DNA of 64,000 bases from Thioclava electrotropha (GCF_002085925.2 NZ_CP053562.1:3981501-4045500), one strand, 5' to 3'. Shown: positions 53,956-63,571, counted from the first letter of the stretch. The notes: generated by a model from the letters alone, not told the origin. Numbers and translations are program-made.

Positions 53956-54232
53956 CCTGCCCTCCGTTCTTGAGCGATTCGAAGATGATTTCCGCAAGGC
54001 CAATTCCCCCGGCCTCGACCATGGCCTTGGACTGTTCGGCTCTCAGGAAGGACGTGAATTGCTCTTCGCCAATTCCACCGCCGAAAGCACCGCTTGCGGC
54101 TTTCATGCCCACCTCTTTGAGCATTTCCGACAGGAACCCGGCCTCTAGTGCCTTCGCTTGCTCAAACAGCTTGGCATCATGCGAAGAGAGACCAGCCGCG
54201 TGCGGCAGCGGTGATACGGTCGGACTGTGCAT
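53948..54232 (-). CDS. Rod-binding protein (FlgJ N-terminal-like)
   Basis: A 94-residue protein covering only the rod-binding part of FlgJ (no muramidase). LFEQAKALEAGFLSEMLKEVGMKA and FGGGIGEEQFTSFLRAEQSKAMVEAGGIGLAEIIFESL are the family core. Proteins of this size act as the rod cap/assembly scaffold in alphaproteobacteria, with a separate lytic enzyme. ATG 54232 follows GGAGAG; earlier codons in frame give no family similarity. Divergent from fliK with 109 bases between. Confidence 0.83.
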   Translation of the reverse strand: MHSPTVSPLPHAAGLSSHDAKLFEQAKALEAGFLSEMLKEVGMKAASGAFGGGIGEEQFTSFLRAEQSKAMVEAGGIGLAEIIFESLKNGGQDV

Positions 54233-54341
54233 CGAACTCTCCAGTTGCAGATAATTTTCTGCACTCTGCCAGTCGGGCGTAAAGAATCGGTAAGTTCCTG
54301 CGGCGATAGTGGCCTCGACACAGACAGAAGTCGTGAGGACC

Positions 54342-55985
54342 ATGATTCCCTTTCCGATTCCAGAAACGCCGAAAGGCCCGAGCGGCCATCTCAAGGCAGC
54401 AGCGAGACCTACCGCTACGGCGGAGTCGCCGGGCGGGACCTTCACACTTGAAGAAGAGGCCGCGCCAAAAACCGTCGCAATCCCTCTTGGCGTTAACTCG
54501 GTTGAGGAGCCGGAGGGAGGCGCCGACAAGGACCCGCAGTGTGAGGCTAAAGATGCTCAGCTGGCGCCGACGAGCGGATCAGGCGCTCGAGAATTGGCTG
54601 GCAGCGATTCTGACATTGTGCTGCCCGGTCCGCAGGGCGCGTTCGGCCCGACGCGATCGGCGCTCACAGTCGCCCCGGACCATCCCGCAAAGCTCGATGG
54701 TCAAAAGAAGCCCGTGGAGCGCATTGTCTCGCATGATGGCGGCGCGACGTCTCGACTGAACGAAAAAGGAGACCGGGAGAGGGTTTCGCTCGCTCACACG
54801 GAGACGGACAAAATCGAAGCGAATATTCCTGACACGGCTTCGGAATGCTCAATGCGTTCTGTGCAACTCTCGAACGTGATGACCGTTCAGCCACAGATCG
54901 ACACGCAAAACGCTGGCTTCGTGAAAGATGGAACGCTCTCAATACTCGTTAGAAATGATGCGGAGACCGTTGCGCCTCACGATGCGAGCGGTCGGGAGCA
55001 AAGGTCTACTGAAACTGGCGGAAATTCGGCGGTAGTTGTGTCGTCAAAACCCGAGGTGTTTGTCCCCGGGATTGATAGCGCTCAAAGTGCCGAGCCCGCA
55101 TCGAAAGTTCCGACGCTCACAGCATCCGATGCAGAGGGGACAAAGGCAGGGAACGTTGAAACCAAAAGCACACCGCAGGAGAACGCAACTAGCTCGGGAC
55201 CTCTTCGTCCCGACGATCGTTCAGAAATGGCGCTTCTACGGGGCCCGAATGCTGCGCCTTCTTTCCAGACACCTGCTGCAACACATAACCCTCTGGCAGG
55301 CAAACAACCTGAAACTGCGCTCGTCTCGGGGCAAAATAGCGCCCAAACCCAACCGACCGAAGCGTCAGCTGGGGCTGCGCGCACCGATGCTCCAGAAACT
55401 GATCCGACGCTGACCGGGGTGAAGAGACGCGCAGGAGACCAGGCAGCACCAGCCTTCTCTCCACTGCCCTCCACGCTCGCCGAGCCGCCCGGTGCGAAAA
55501 TGCGAGCATCAAGGGCTTCAGACGTCAAGTTGAGCGCGAAGGAAGCGCCGCCGCCCGTCGAGGCAAGCGTTGTCTCTTCGAGACTGCAGCAGGTCGCGAA
55601 CGCAAATGCCCCACAGCACGAGTTTGCGACCGAGGCCTCCGCCCCCCCGTCAAATGTCGGCGCCTCTGGAGCGGTTGCGCGCCCTCAACCTCAGCAGAAC
55701 AAGTCACCGATACTGAGCGTCGCGAAAAGCGATGCGCCGCAGCATGAAAAGGCCGAGGCGCCCGAGAGGTCGACCCGGCTGGAGGCCGCACCGCTCCCTT
55801 CGGGTGCCATACCCTATGCCTCACCCGCGCCCGCCCTCAAACGCATGGATCATGCACGGGCCATCTATCTCACGACGGCGGAACTGGGCGCGGCCAAAAC
55901 CAATATGGACAACTCCGAGCTGACCGCCACGCGGGTCCATGTCGGTGAGACAGCAGAGACATGGGCCGCGGGCTCCGCCCTCTGA
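54342..55985 (+). CDS. fliK: FliK-type hook-length control protein, N-terminal part (frame broken)
   Basis: About 547 residues, mostly disordered: Ala, Ser, Pro, Thr, Glu-rich low-complexity sequence with no obvious fold, as expected of the FliK ruler region. It ends at TGA 55983-55985, in ...ETWAAGSAL, whereas the conserved C-terminal Flg_hook domain is found in the minus-one frame from 55961. The two frames overlap by 25-40 bases, so I treat them as halves of one gene. Start at ATG 54342 is uncertain (54309 is an alternative). GC content is clearly lower than its neighbours (59 of 120 bases at 54841-54960 by hand count). Confidence 0.7.
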   Translation: MIPFPIPETPKGPSGHLKAAARPTATAESPGGTFTLEEEAAPKTVAIPLGVNSVEEPEGGADKDPQCEAKDAQLAPTSGSGARELAGSDSDIVLPGPQGAFGPTRSALTVAPDHPAKLDGQKKPVERIVSHDGGATSRLNEKGDRERVSLAHTETDKIEANIPDTASECSMRSVQLSNVMTVQPQIDTQNAGFVKDGTLSILVRNDAETVAPHDASGREQRSTETGGNSAVVVSSKPEVFVPGIDSAQSAEPASKVPTLTASDAEGTKAGNVETKSTPQENATSSGPLRPDDRSEMALLRGPNAAPSFQTPAATHNPLAGKQPETALVSGQNSAQTQPTEASAGAARTDAPETDPTLTGVKRRAGDQAAPAFSPLPSTLAEPPGAKMRASRASDVKLSAKEAPPPVEASVVSSRLQQVANANAPQHEFATEASAPPSNVGASGAVARPQPQQNKSPILSVAKSDAPQHEKAEAPERSTRLEAAPLPSGAIPYASPAPALKRMDHARAIYLTTAELGAAKTNMDNSELTATRVHVGETAETWAAGSAL

Positions 55986-56446
55986 TCACCGCGTCGGGTG
56001 GGTCCGGGCAGACAAGCGCGGCGGTGCCCCCCGCGCCCGCTTCTATCGCGCAGTCGATCGCCCATCAGATCGCGATCTCAATGCCACGGATGCCCGATCG
56101 ACCGGTGGAGATTGCGCTTTCACCGGAGGAACTGGGCCATGTGCGCATGACCCTCCATGCGAGCCAGAATGGCATGACGGTGGCGATACAGGCTGACCGT
56201 GCCGAGACGCTCGACCTCATGCGCCGACATATCGACACACTCGCGCGCGAGATGCACGACATGGGCTATGGCGCGCTCAATTTTCAGTTCAGCCAGCGCG
56301 ACGAGCGTCCGCAGCAACGGCCCGACATGCTCAACGACTTGGGCGCAGGCCCGGGCGTAGACCCAATTGAGACGCCGATTGCCCCGACCCCACGCGCGAC
56401 CGCGCGCCTCGCCCCCCCGCAAAGCGAGCTCGATCTGCGGATGTAG
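55961..56446 (+). CDS. fliK: FliK C-terminal (Flg_hook) domain fragment
   Basis: 161 codons with the FliK C-terminal domain: MPDRPVEIALSPEELGHVRMTLHA, GMTVAIQADRAETLDLMRRHIDTLAREMHDMGYGALNFQF. This is the part that contacts FlhB to switch export specificity from hook to filament. No ribosome site stands before the ATG at 55961, and the frame has a stop just upstream at about 55946, so independent translation is doubtful. Probably the end of the upstream gene after one missing base between 55946 and 55985. flgD follows after 9 bases. Confidence 0.75.
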   Translation: MGRGLRPLITASGGSGQTSAAVPPAPASIAQSIAHQIAISMPRMPDRPVEIALSPEELGHVRMTLHASQNGMTVAIQADRAETLDLMRRHIDTLAREMHDMGYGALNFQFSQRDERPQQRPDMLNDLGAGPGVDPIETPIAPTPRATARLAPPQSELDLRM

Positions 56447-56455
56447 GAGACGACC

Positions 56456-57139
56456 ATGACCACCACTTCCCCCATCACCTCGCCGTCCTCCCCGACGTCG
56501 GCCGTTACCGCCGCGCAGAACGGCACCGGCACCAAAGCGCCCTCGGCGCTGAGTTCGGATTTCGAGACCTTCCTGACGATGCTGACTGTTCAGATGAAGA
56601 ATCAGGACCCGCTCAACCCGATCGAAAGCGCCGACTTCGCAGTTCAGCTCGCGACTTTTTCGGGCGTCGAGCAGCAGGTGAAGACCAATGACCTTTTGAC
56701 GGCTCTCTCTGGCCAGACCGGGCTCGGCGGGCTGAGCGAACTGGCGGGCTGGGTCGGGATGCAGGCGCGCGCCGAGGCGCCGAGTTACTTCGACGGCGCG
56801 ACCCCCGTGGATCTCGCGCCAACCGCGCGATCGGGGGCCGATGCCGCGGTTCTCCTGGTCACCGATTCCACCGGGCGTCAGGTCGCGCAGAAACCGATCT
56901 CGCCCGCACTCGACAGCTATGCCTGGGACGGCACGAACGACGCAGGTCAGGTACTGGGCGCGGGCCAATACAGCTTCGCGCTGCAAAGCTACGCCTCTGG
57001 AAGCTTGATCGGCACCGACCCGGTCGCGGCCTACACACGCGTGACCGAGGTGCAATCAGGCACGGACGGCGCGCTGCTGACGCTTGAAGGCGGCGCCACG
57101 ATCGCCGCGGAGACGGTCAGTGCGTTGCGAGAGGGTTAA
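56456..57139 (+). CDS. flgD: Flagellar hook assembly protein FlgD
   Basis: Hook-cap scaffold for hook growth. 227 residues: Ser/Thr-rich N-terminus, the FlgD motif FLTMLTVQMKNQDPLNPIESADFAVQLATFSGVEQ (about 40-74) and a C-terminal beta domain (YAWDGTNDAGQVLGAGQYSFAL). GGAGACG precedes the ATG. Normal length. Its stop overlaps the convergent ubiB stop by 4 bases. Confidence 0.95.
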   Translation: MTTTSPITSPSSPTSAVTAAQNGTGTKAPSALSSDFETFLTMLTVQMKNQDPLNPIESADFAVQLATFSGVEQQVKTNDLLTALSGQTGLGGLSELAGWVGMQARAEAPSYFDGATPVDLAPTARSGADAAVLLVTDSTGRQVAQKPISPALDSYAWDGTNDAGQVLGAGQYSFALQSYASGSLIGTDPVAAYTRVTEVQSGTDGALLTLEGGATIAAETVSALREG

Positions 57140-58665
57140 AGCAACTCGCCCAGCACGACGCCGAGCAAAAGCAGGGCCGTCCCCGCAGAGATCAGCGCCG
57201 CGTAGCGCCAGCGTGTTACCGTCACGGGGGGCGGCGTCGGTTCGGTCTGTTTGCGGATCGCCGCCTTCACGAGGTCGGGGAGTTCCGGTCCGAAGCGGCC
57301 CAGCACCTGCACGGTCTTGCGCAGGTCATTCGCGATGGCGCGCGGGCCAAGGCTCTCGCGGATGTATTTCTCCACGACCGGCTTGGCGACTTCCCACATA
57401 TTGATCGACGGGTTCAGCGAGCGGGCGACACCTTCGACAACCACCATCGTGCGCTGCAGCAGGATCAGCTGCGTCTGGGTCTGCATCCCGAACCGCTCGG
57501 TCACCTCGAAGAGATAGGCCAGCAACCGCGCCATCGAGATATGCGTCGCGTCCATCCCGAAGATCGGCTCGCCGACAGCGCGCAGCGCCAGAGCGAACTC
57601 GTCGACATCGCGATCGGCGGGGACGTACCCGGCCTCGAAATGCACCTCGGCCACGCGTTTATAGTCGCGCTGGATGAAGCCCATGAGAATCTCGGCATAG
57701 ACCCGGCGGGTATATTCGTCGATCTGCCCCATGATCCCGAAATCATATGCGAGGATATCGCCGTTCCCGGCCACTTTGAGATTGCCGTGATGCATGTCGG
57801 CATGGAAAAAACCGTCGCGTAGCGCGTGGCTGAGAAACAGCTGCAAGACGCGCTCGCCAATGCCCGAAACATCATGGCCCGCGCCGCGCAGACCATCCGG
57901 GTCGCCCATCGGCAGCCCTTCGGCCCAGTCGAGAACCATCACCCGCTTGGCCGAGAGGTTCCAGACCGGCTGCGGCACCACAAAACCGGCATCGCCTTCA
58001 GTATTCGCGCCGAATTGCGAGGCGGAGGCCGCTTCCAGACGCAAGTCCAGCTCGCCCATCACGACGGATTCGAAATGCTTGATCACCTCGCTCGGGCGCA
58101 AGCGGCGCGAGGCGGGCGAAATCCGTTCGATCATCGCGGCGGCGAAATGGAAGGCGTCCAGATCGCGGCGGAAGGCGCGCTCGATCCCCGGACGCAGCAC
58201 CTTCACCGCGACCCGCTCGCCCGTATCGGCGCGGCGCGCGGAATGGACCTGCGCGATCGAGGCGGCGGCGACAGGCTCGGAAAACTCCATGAACAGCTGA
58301 TCGGCGGGCGCGCCCAGTTCTTCCTCGACCATGCGTTTGGCCACGGAAGTCTCGAATGGCGGCAGCTTGTCCTGCAGCACGCGCAGCTGATCGGCCAGCT
58401 CCGAGCCGACCACATCGGGCCGTGTCGAGAGGACCTGACCGAACTTGATATAGGCCGGGCCCAGCGCGGTGATCGCGCGCGTCACCGGCGGCAGGTCCGG
58501 ATCGCCCTTGTAGCCGAGCCACGCGAAGGGCGCGCTGATCGCATAGGCCACGGCGCGCAGCCGCGGCGGCGCGTCCATCGCTTCGAGCGCCTGATGCATC
58601 GCACCCGTGCGGATGAAGGTCGCGCCCGTCCGGATCAGGCGCCAGATATTATGGGGTCCGCGCAT
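57136..58665 (-). CDS. ubiB: Ubiquinone biosynthesis kinase-like protein UbiB
   Basis: Needed for coenzyme Q synthesis; atypical ABC1/ADCK kinase. 509 residues with AYIKFGQVLSTRPD (KxGQ motif), AAASIAQVHSAR (Ala-rich loop), VAVKVLRPG (Lys), FHADMHHGNL and YDFGIMG (metal-binding DFG), and a C-terminal membrane helix (WRYAALISAGTALLLLGVVLGELL). It sits 3 bases after ubiE, the usual ubiE-ubiB pair. Confidence 0.96.
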   Translation of the reverse strand: MRGPHNIWRLIRTGATFIRTGAMHQALEAMDAPPRLRAVAYAISAPFAWLGYKGDPDLPPVTRAITALGPAYIKFGQVLSTRPDVVGSELADQLRVLQDKLPPFETSVAKRMVEEELGAPADQLFMEFSEPVAAASIAQVHSARRADTGERVAVKVLRPGIERAFRRDLDAFHFAAAMIERISPASRRLRPSEVIKHFESVVMGELDLRLEAASASQFGANTEGDAGFVVPQPVWNLSAKRVMVLDWAEGLPMGDPDGLRGAGHDVSGIGERVLQLFLSHALRDGFFHADMHHGNLKVAGNGDILAYDFGIMGQIDEYTRRVYAEILMGFIQRDYKRVAEVHFEAGYVPADRDVDEFALALRAVGEPIFGMDATHISMARLLAYLFEVTERFGMQTQTQLILLQRTMVVVEGVARSLNPSINMWEVAKPVVEKYIRESLGPRAIANDLRKTVQVLGRFGPELPDLVKAAIRKQTEPTPPPVTVTRWRYAALISAGTALLLLGVVLGELL

Positions 58666-58668
58666 CGG

Positions 58669-59421
58669 TTAGAGTTTCCAGCCCGAATGCAGCGCCGCGA
58701 TCCCCATCGAGAGGTTCCGGTAGGAGACATTCTCGAACCCTGCCTCGCGGATCATCTGCGCGAATGTCTCCTGCGTCGGGAATTTGCGGATCGATTCCAC
58801 CAGATACTGATAGCTGTCGCGGTCATTCGCGACGATCTCGCCCATCTTCGGGATCACGTTGAAGGAATAGAGATCATAGGCCTTCTGCATCATCTCGTTC
58901 GGGATCTGGCTGAATTCGAGCACCATGATCCGCCCGCCGGGCTTGAGAACCCGGTAGGCTTCCTTGAGCGCATCAGGAATCCGCGTCACGTTCCGGATGC
59001 CGAAAGAGATCGTGTAGACGTCGAAGGAATTATCCGCGAAGGGCAGTGCCATCGCATCGCCCACGACCCAATCGAGACTGTCGGCCATGCTTTCGGCCTC
59101 GGCGCGTTTGCGGCCCTCGACCAGCATCGATTCGGTCATGTCGCAGACCGTCGCGTGGCCCGAGCCTGCGCGCTTGAGGAAACGGAAGGACACATCGCCC
59201 GTGCCGCCCGCCACGTCGAGCAGCTTCTGACCCGGTCGCGGCGCGAGCCAATCCATCATCGCATCTTTCCAGACGCGGTGGATGCCCATGCTCATCAGGT
59301 CGTTCATGATGTCGTATTTCGATGCCACTCGCGAAAACACGCCGTGAACCATGCCTGCCTTGGCATCTTCGTCCACGGTCTGAAAACCGAAATGCGTGGT
59401 CTTTGATTGCTCTGCGCTCAT
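58669..59421 (-). CDS. ubiE: Bifunctional ubiquinone/menaquinone C-methyltransferase UbiE
   Basis: SAM-dependent methyltransferase in ubiquinone synthesis. 250 residues: [41 protein letters not shown] (SAM motif I), [27 protein letters not shown] and [16 protein letters not shown], all standard UbiE blocks. Followed by ubiB; divergent from mutM with 76 bases between. Confidence 0.96.
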   Translation of the reverse strand: MSAEQSKTTHFGFQTVDEDAKAGMVHGVFSRVASKYDIMNDLMSMGIHRVWKDAMMDWLAPRPGQKLLDVAGGTGDVSFRFLKRAGSGHATVCDMTESMLVEGRKRAEAESMADSLDWVVGDAMALPFADNSFDVYTISFGIRNVTRIPDALKEAYRVLKPGGRIMVLEFSQIPNEMMQKAYDLYSFNVIPKMGEIVANDRDSYQYLVESIRKFPTQETFAQMIREAGFENVSYRNLSMGIAALHSGWKL

Positions 59422-59497
59422 GGGCCCTTGCCGTTCCTCATTTCACCCCCTTCTTATAGGGGCCCTTTGCCCCAAGACAATGCGATGAGGAGGAACA

Positions 59498-60343
59498 ATG
59501 CCCGAATTGCCCGAGGTCGAGACGGTTCGTCGCGGGTTGGTCCCGGCCATGGAAGGCCATCGGATCGAACGCGCCGAAGTCAATCGGCCCGACCTGCGCT
59601 GGCCCCTGCCCGAGCGGATGGCGGAGCGGTTGCAAGGTGCCCGCATCGACCGTCTGCGGCGACGCTCGAAATACATCCTCGCCGATCTCGACAGCGGAGA
59701 AAGCCTGCTGATCCATCTGGGGATGTCCGGGCGGATGCTGGTGTCGGGCGTGACGCTTGGCGAATTTCACCTCGATCATCCGGCGCCTGCCAAGCACGAT
59801 CACGTTGTTTTGCACATGTCCGGCGGCGGACGCGTGACCTTCAACGATGCGCGCCGGTTCGGAGCGATGGATCTGGTGCTGACCGAGCGCGAGCAGGCCC
59901 ATTGGCTGCTGGCGGGGCTGGGCCCAGAGCCCTTCGGCAACGATTTCCACGAAGACTATCTGGTCGAGGCGCTCAAACGCCGCGCGACCCCGATCAAATC
60001 CGCGCTGCTCGATCAGCATGTCGTGGCGGGTCTGGGCAACATCTATGTCTGTGAAGTGCTGCATCGGGCAGGTATCGATCCGCGGCGTCAGGCGAAGCGG
60101 ATCTCGAACCTGCGGCTCGCCTCGCTCGTGCCGATTATCCGCGAGGTGCTGACCGAGGCGATCTCGGCCGGCGGCTCGTCCCTGCGCGACCATCGTCAGG
60201 CGGATGGGGAGCTGGGATATTTCCAGCACAGCTTCCATGTCTACGACCGCGAAGACACGCCCTGCACCACCTGCGCCACCCCGATCCGGCGGATCGTTCA
60301 GTCGGGACGTTCGACCTTTTTCTGCCCGTCTTGCCAGAAATGA
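59498..60343 (+). CDS. mutM: Formamidopyrimidine-DNA glycosylase
   Basis: Removes 8-oxoguanine. 281 residues: N-terminal [13 protein letters not shown] (catalytic Pro2 and Glu3 after Met removal), [13 protein letters not shown]2TH motif region with [26 protein letters not shown], and the C-terminal zinc finger [24 protein letters not shown]. All four Cys ligands are present. AGGAGG precedes the ATG. Confidence 0.97.
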   Translation: MPELPEVETVRRGLVPAMEGHRIERAEVNRPDLRWPLPERMAERLQGARIDRLRRRSKYILADLDSGESLLIHLGMSGRMLVSGVTLGEFHLDHPAPAKHDHVVLHMSGGGRVTFNDARRFGAMDLVLTEREQAHWLLAGLGPEPFGNDFHEDYLVEALKRRATPIKSALLDQHVVAGLGNIYVCEVLHRAGIDPRRQAKRISNLRLASLVPIIREVLTEAISAGGSSLRDHRQADGELGYFQHSFHVYDREDTPCTTCATPIRRIVQSGRSTFFCPSCQK

Positions 60344-60429
60344 CGCAGCGCCCTCGCGTCATAAGACGCTTGATCTGATTTGATGCTCTGCTAGGAGTCC
60401 CGTTCAGAGACAAGGAAAGGCAAGACCGA

Positions 60430-61206
60430 ATGGCCTACCAGACCCTGATCGTCGAGATCGAGGATTACGTTGCCCTGATCCGGCTCAACCGCCCCGACGC
60501 ACTGAACGCCCTGAACTCCCAATTGCTGGGGGAACTGGCCGAGGCGCTGAAATCGGCGGAAGAGAATGACAAGGTGCGTTGCATCGTCATCACCGGTTCG
60601 GAAAAGGCCTTCGCGGCTGGCGCAGACATCAAGGAAATGTCGGAAAAGAGCTTCGTGGACATGTTCACGAGCGACTTCTTCGGCAAGGAAGCGGATGCCA
60701 TCAATCGCATCCGCAAACCGATCATCGCTGCAGTGGCGGGCTACGCGCTCGGCGGCGGTTGCGAACTGGCGATGATGTGCGACTTCATCATCTGCGCGGA
60801 GAACGCCAAGTTCGGCCAGCCCGAGATCAATCTCGGCGTGATCGCCGGGATCGGCGGCACCCAGCGCCTGACGCGCTTCGTGGGCAAGTCCAAGGCGATG
60901 GACATGCACCTCACGGGCCGCTTCATGGATGCGGGCGAGGCGGAACGGTCAGGGCTTGTCAGCCGGGTCGTTCCGAACGCCAAGCTGATCCCCGAGACGA
61001 TGGCCGCGGCGCAGAAGATCGCCGAGAAGTCGATGCTCGCGACCCGCGCGGCGAAGGAAGCGGTCAACCGCTCCTACGAGACGACGATGAACGAGGGCAT
61101 CCTGTTCGAGCGTCGCCTGTTCCACGGGCTGTTTGCGACCGACGACCAGAAGGAGGGCATGGCCGCCTTCCTCGAAAAGCGCGAGCCGCAATTCCGCGAC
61201 AAGTGA
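60430..61206 (+). CDS. Enoyl-CoA hydratase
   Basis: A 258-residue crotonase-fold enzyme. The CoA-pocket segment [14 protein letters not shown], the oxyanion-hole [55 protein letters not shown] with catalytic Glu (GIIAG-type GVIAGIGG region, EINLGVI) and the C-terminal [18 protein letters not shown] tail all fit short-chain enoyl-CoA hydratase of beta-oxidation (FadB/EchA-like, often PaaF or crotonase). Its order mutM-echA-rpsT-dnaA is common in alphaproteobacteria. Chain-length preference cannot be told. Confidence 0.94.
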   Translation: MAYQTLIVEIEDYVALIRLNRPDALNALNSQLLGELAEALKSAEENDKVRCIVITGSEKAFAAGADIKEMSEKSFVDMFTSDFFGKEADAINRIRKPIIAAVAGYALGGGCELAMMCDFIICAENAKFGQPEINLGVIAGIGGTQRLTRFVGKSKAMDMHLTGRFMDAGEAERSGLVSRVVPNAKLIPETMAAAQKIAEKSMLATRAAKEAVNRSYETTMNEGILFERRLFHGLFATDDQKEGMAAFLEKREPQFRDK

Positions 61207-61238
61207 GCCCTTTCGGGCCACCAACGCGAGAGCAGATG

Positions 61239-61262
61239 GCGGGGCTTCGGCCCCGCTTTTCA
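61239..61262 (+). terminator. Rho-independent terminator of the enoyl-CoA hydratase gene
   Basis: GCGGGGC, UUCG tetraloop, GCCCCGC, then TTTT, 33 bases after the stop. Confidence 0.85.
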
Positions 61263-61415
61263 TTATTCCCTTTCCCTTTCACGCATTTTGGCTTATGAGG
61301 CCGCCTCACATGCGCGTGGAGCCCGCTTAGGCTAGAATCATCTAGGTTCGCTGGAGCCCGGGGTCTGTCGTGCGATTGAAAGATTTGAACAGACCCGGAA
61401 AGTGGGAAGATACAC

Positions 61416-61682
61416 ATGGCTAACACGCCCCAGTCCAAGAAACGCGCCCGTCAGAACGAGCGCCGCCAAGACGTCAACAAAGCACGTCGTTCGCGCATCC
61501 GTACCTTCATCCGCAAAGTCGAAGAAGCCATCACTTCGGGCGACTACGAAGCGGCAACCAACGCCCTGCGCGCGGCTCAGCCCGAACTGGCTCGCGGCGT
61601 CACCAAAGGCGTTCTGCACAAGAACACCGCATCGCGCAAAGTCTCGCGCCTCGCTTCGCGCGTGAAGGCCCTCAAAGCCTGA
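61416..61682 (+). CDS. rpsT: 30S ribosomal protein S20
   Basis: Binds 16S rRNA at the 5' and 3' minor domains. 88 residues with the S20 pattern: [38 protein letters not shown], then [28 protein letters not shown] lies about 6 bases before the ATG. A TAGAAT-like -10 box sits at 61333-61338 in the upstream gap but no good -35. Strong terminator follows. rpsT next to dnaA is a standard alphaproteobacterial arrangement. Confidence 0.97.
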   Translation: MANTPQSKKRARQNERRQDVNKARRSRIRTFIRKVEEAITSGDYEAATNALRAAQPELARGVTKGVLHKNTASRKVSRLASRVKALKA

Positions 61683-62179
61683 TCTGCGTCCCGGAGCGAA
61701 CTGGCTCGGGAATACGCTGGATTCCTTAAGAAAAACGCGTCTGCCTATCTGGCAGGCGCGTTTTTTCTTGGACAATCAACGCCTTGACACAAAACTGTTG
61801 CAGTTTTGCGCAGCCCCCTCAGATTCGTTTCGGGGAATCTCACGTCAAGCGCAAAGGTCGGTTGCCTGCGGGCTCACCAGCTTGCTAGCTTCTACCTGCG
61901 ATTCACGTCGCCTTGGGGGACATGACGCATTTATCTGGCCGTCGAGGGCAAATAAGTCTGCCACGACAAATGAAAAAGCCTGGCGGCGACCAGCGAAATG
62001 CGATTCCGATTCTCGAGGGGGTATAACCCCTCACTTTCGGCAACTCTGCCTGACACCGGGTTTTAGCCCCGGCAGGTAGGTCGTGTCTGTTTGTATTCGA
62101 GTTTGGCCTGCCAGCCGGACTCACCGCAAAGCCAAGGGACGAAGACGCACCTGATTTGTGTTTGGCGATGGGCGGAAAA
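61683..62179. promoter_or_regulatory. rpsT-dnaA intergenic region with clustered GANTC sites
   Basis: 497 bases without a gene. It holds the rpsT terminator and six GANTC (CcrM methylation) sites, at 61720, 61822, 61835, 61900, 62002 and 62008. A TTGACA box is at 61784. I find no repeated DnaA box (TTATCCACA type), so it is a dnaA promoter region rather than an obvious oriC. Confidence 0.6.
61733..61767 (+). terminator. Rho-independent terminator of rpsT
   Basis: AACGCGTCTGCC and GGCAGGCGCGTT pair (one G-U) over a short loop, followed by a run of T. About 50 bases past the stop. Confidence 0.85.
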
Positions 62180-63571
62180 ATGACGGACGACACTTGGGGG
62201 CAGGTCTGCAATGAGCTTCAAAAAGCTGTTGGGCAAAACAACTACACGACCTGGATCGCTCCGCTCGAGCTGATCGACCTCGAGGACGGTATCGCCTCGT
62301 TTCAAGCACCGACGAAATTCATGTGCGACTGGGTCTCGCGCAACTTCGCGGAACCGATCCTGAGCGAATTGCGCCGGGCGGGTGTCTCCGCCGAGCGCGT
62401 CAACATCTCGGTCCCGTCGCGCCGCCCCATGAACGGCTCTGCGAATGGCGCCACGCGCCCGACCGTTCCGGCCCCTGCCCCGGCCGCCCCTGTCGCCAAG
62501 CCGCGCAAGACCCCGCGCCCCGACGAGCCGCTTCCCGGCGCGCCGCTCGATTCCCGCTTCACCTTCGACAGCTTCGTCGTCGGCAAACCGAACGAGCTGG
62601 CCCATGCCGCCGCCAAGCGCGTCGCCGAAGGCGGCCCCGTCACTTTCAACCCGCTGTTCCTCTATGGTGGCGTTGGCCTTGGTAAGACGCACCTCATGCA
62701 CGCCATCGCGCATGACCTGCAGCATCAGCGCCCCGATCTGCGCGTGCTCTACCTCTCGGCCGAGCAGTTCATGTATCGCTTCGTGCAGGCGCTACGCGAA
62801 AAGCAGATCATGGACTTCAAAGAGATGTTCCGCTCGATCGACGTTCTCATGGTCGATGACGTGCAGTTCATCGCCGGCAAGGATTCCACGCAGGAAGAGT
62901 TCTTCCACACGTTCAACGCGCTGGTCGATCAGGGCAAACAGATCGTCATCTCGGCGGATCGTGCGCCCGGTGAGATCAAGGACCTCGAAGAGCGCATCAA
63001 GTCGCGCCTGTCCTGCGGCCTCGTCGTCGACCTGCACCCGACCGATTACGAACTGCGCCTTGGCATTCTGCAGACCAAGACCGAAGCCTATAAGAGCGAG
63101 TATCCCGATCTGAAGATCGCCCCCGGCGTTCTGGAATTCGTGGCGCACCGGATCACGTCGAACGTGCGCATCCTCGAAGGCGCGCTGACCCGTCTGTTTG
63201 CCTATGGCTCGCTGATCGGGCGCGAAATCACGATGGATCTGGCGCAGGAATGCCTCAAAGACCAGCTGCGCCAATCCGAGCGTAAGGTCACCGTCGAGGA
63301 AATCCAGCGCAAGGTGGCGGAACATTACAACGTCCGCCTCTCGGATCTCGTGGGCCCCAAGCGCCTGCGTGCCATTGCACGGCCGCGTCAGGTTGCGATG
63401 TTCCTCGCGAAATCGCTGACCACCCGTTCGCTGCCCGATATCGGGCGCCGCTTCGGTGGGCGCGATCACACCACGATCATGCATGGCATCCGCAAGATCG
63501 AAGAGCTGCGCGGCACGGATTCGCAGCTCGCCGAAGATATCGAGTTGCTCCGCCGCCTCCTTGAAAGCTGA
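62180..63571 (+). CDS. dnaA: Chromosomal replication initiator DnaA
   Basis: AAA+ ATPase that opens the replication origin. 463 residues: N-terminal helicase-interaction domain (WGQVCNELQKAVGQNNYTTWI), Pro/Ala linker (about 80-115), AAA+ core with GGVGLGKTHL (Walker A, about 163-172), DVLMVDDVQFIAGKDSTQEEFFHTFN (Walker B) and RLSCGLVVDL (arginine finger region), and the C-terminal DNA-binding HTH with GRRFGGRDHTTIMHGIRKIEEL. Start at ATG 62180 after GGCGGA; an upstream ATG at 62168 is possible. GANTC sites upstream hint at CcrM-linked control. Confidence 0.97.
   Translation: MTDDTWGQVCNELQKAVGQNNYTTWIAPLELIDLEDGIASFQAPTKFMCDWVSRNFAEPILSELRRAGVSAERVNISVPSRRPMNGSANGATRPTVPAPAPAAPVAKPRKTPRPDEPLPGAPLDSRFTFDSFVVGKPNELAHAAAKRVAEGGPVTFNPLFLYGGVGLGKTHLMHAIAHDLQHQRPDLRVLYLSAEQFMYRFVQALREKQIMDFKEMFRSIDVLMVDDVQFIAGKDSTQEEFFHTFNALVDQGKQIVISADRAPGEIKDLEERIKSRLSCGLVVDLHPTDYELRLGILQTKTEAYKSEYPDLKIAPGVLEFVAHRITSNVRILEGALTRLFAYGSLIGREITMDLAQECLKDQLRQSERKVTVEEIQRKVAEHYNVRLSDLVGPKRLRAIARPRQVAMFLAKSLTTRSLPDIGRRFGGRDHTTIMHGIRKIEELRGTDSQLAEDIELLRRLLES

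Noticed and set aside
61683..62179. Chromosomal origin (oriC) upstream of dnaA
   Set aside because: No cluster of DnaA boxes and no AT-rich unwinding tract that I can see; only GANTC sites and promoter-like elements. A GC-skew plot of the whole chromosome would decide.
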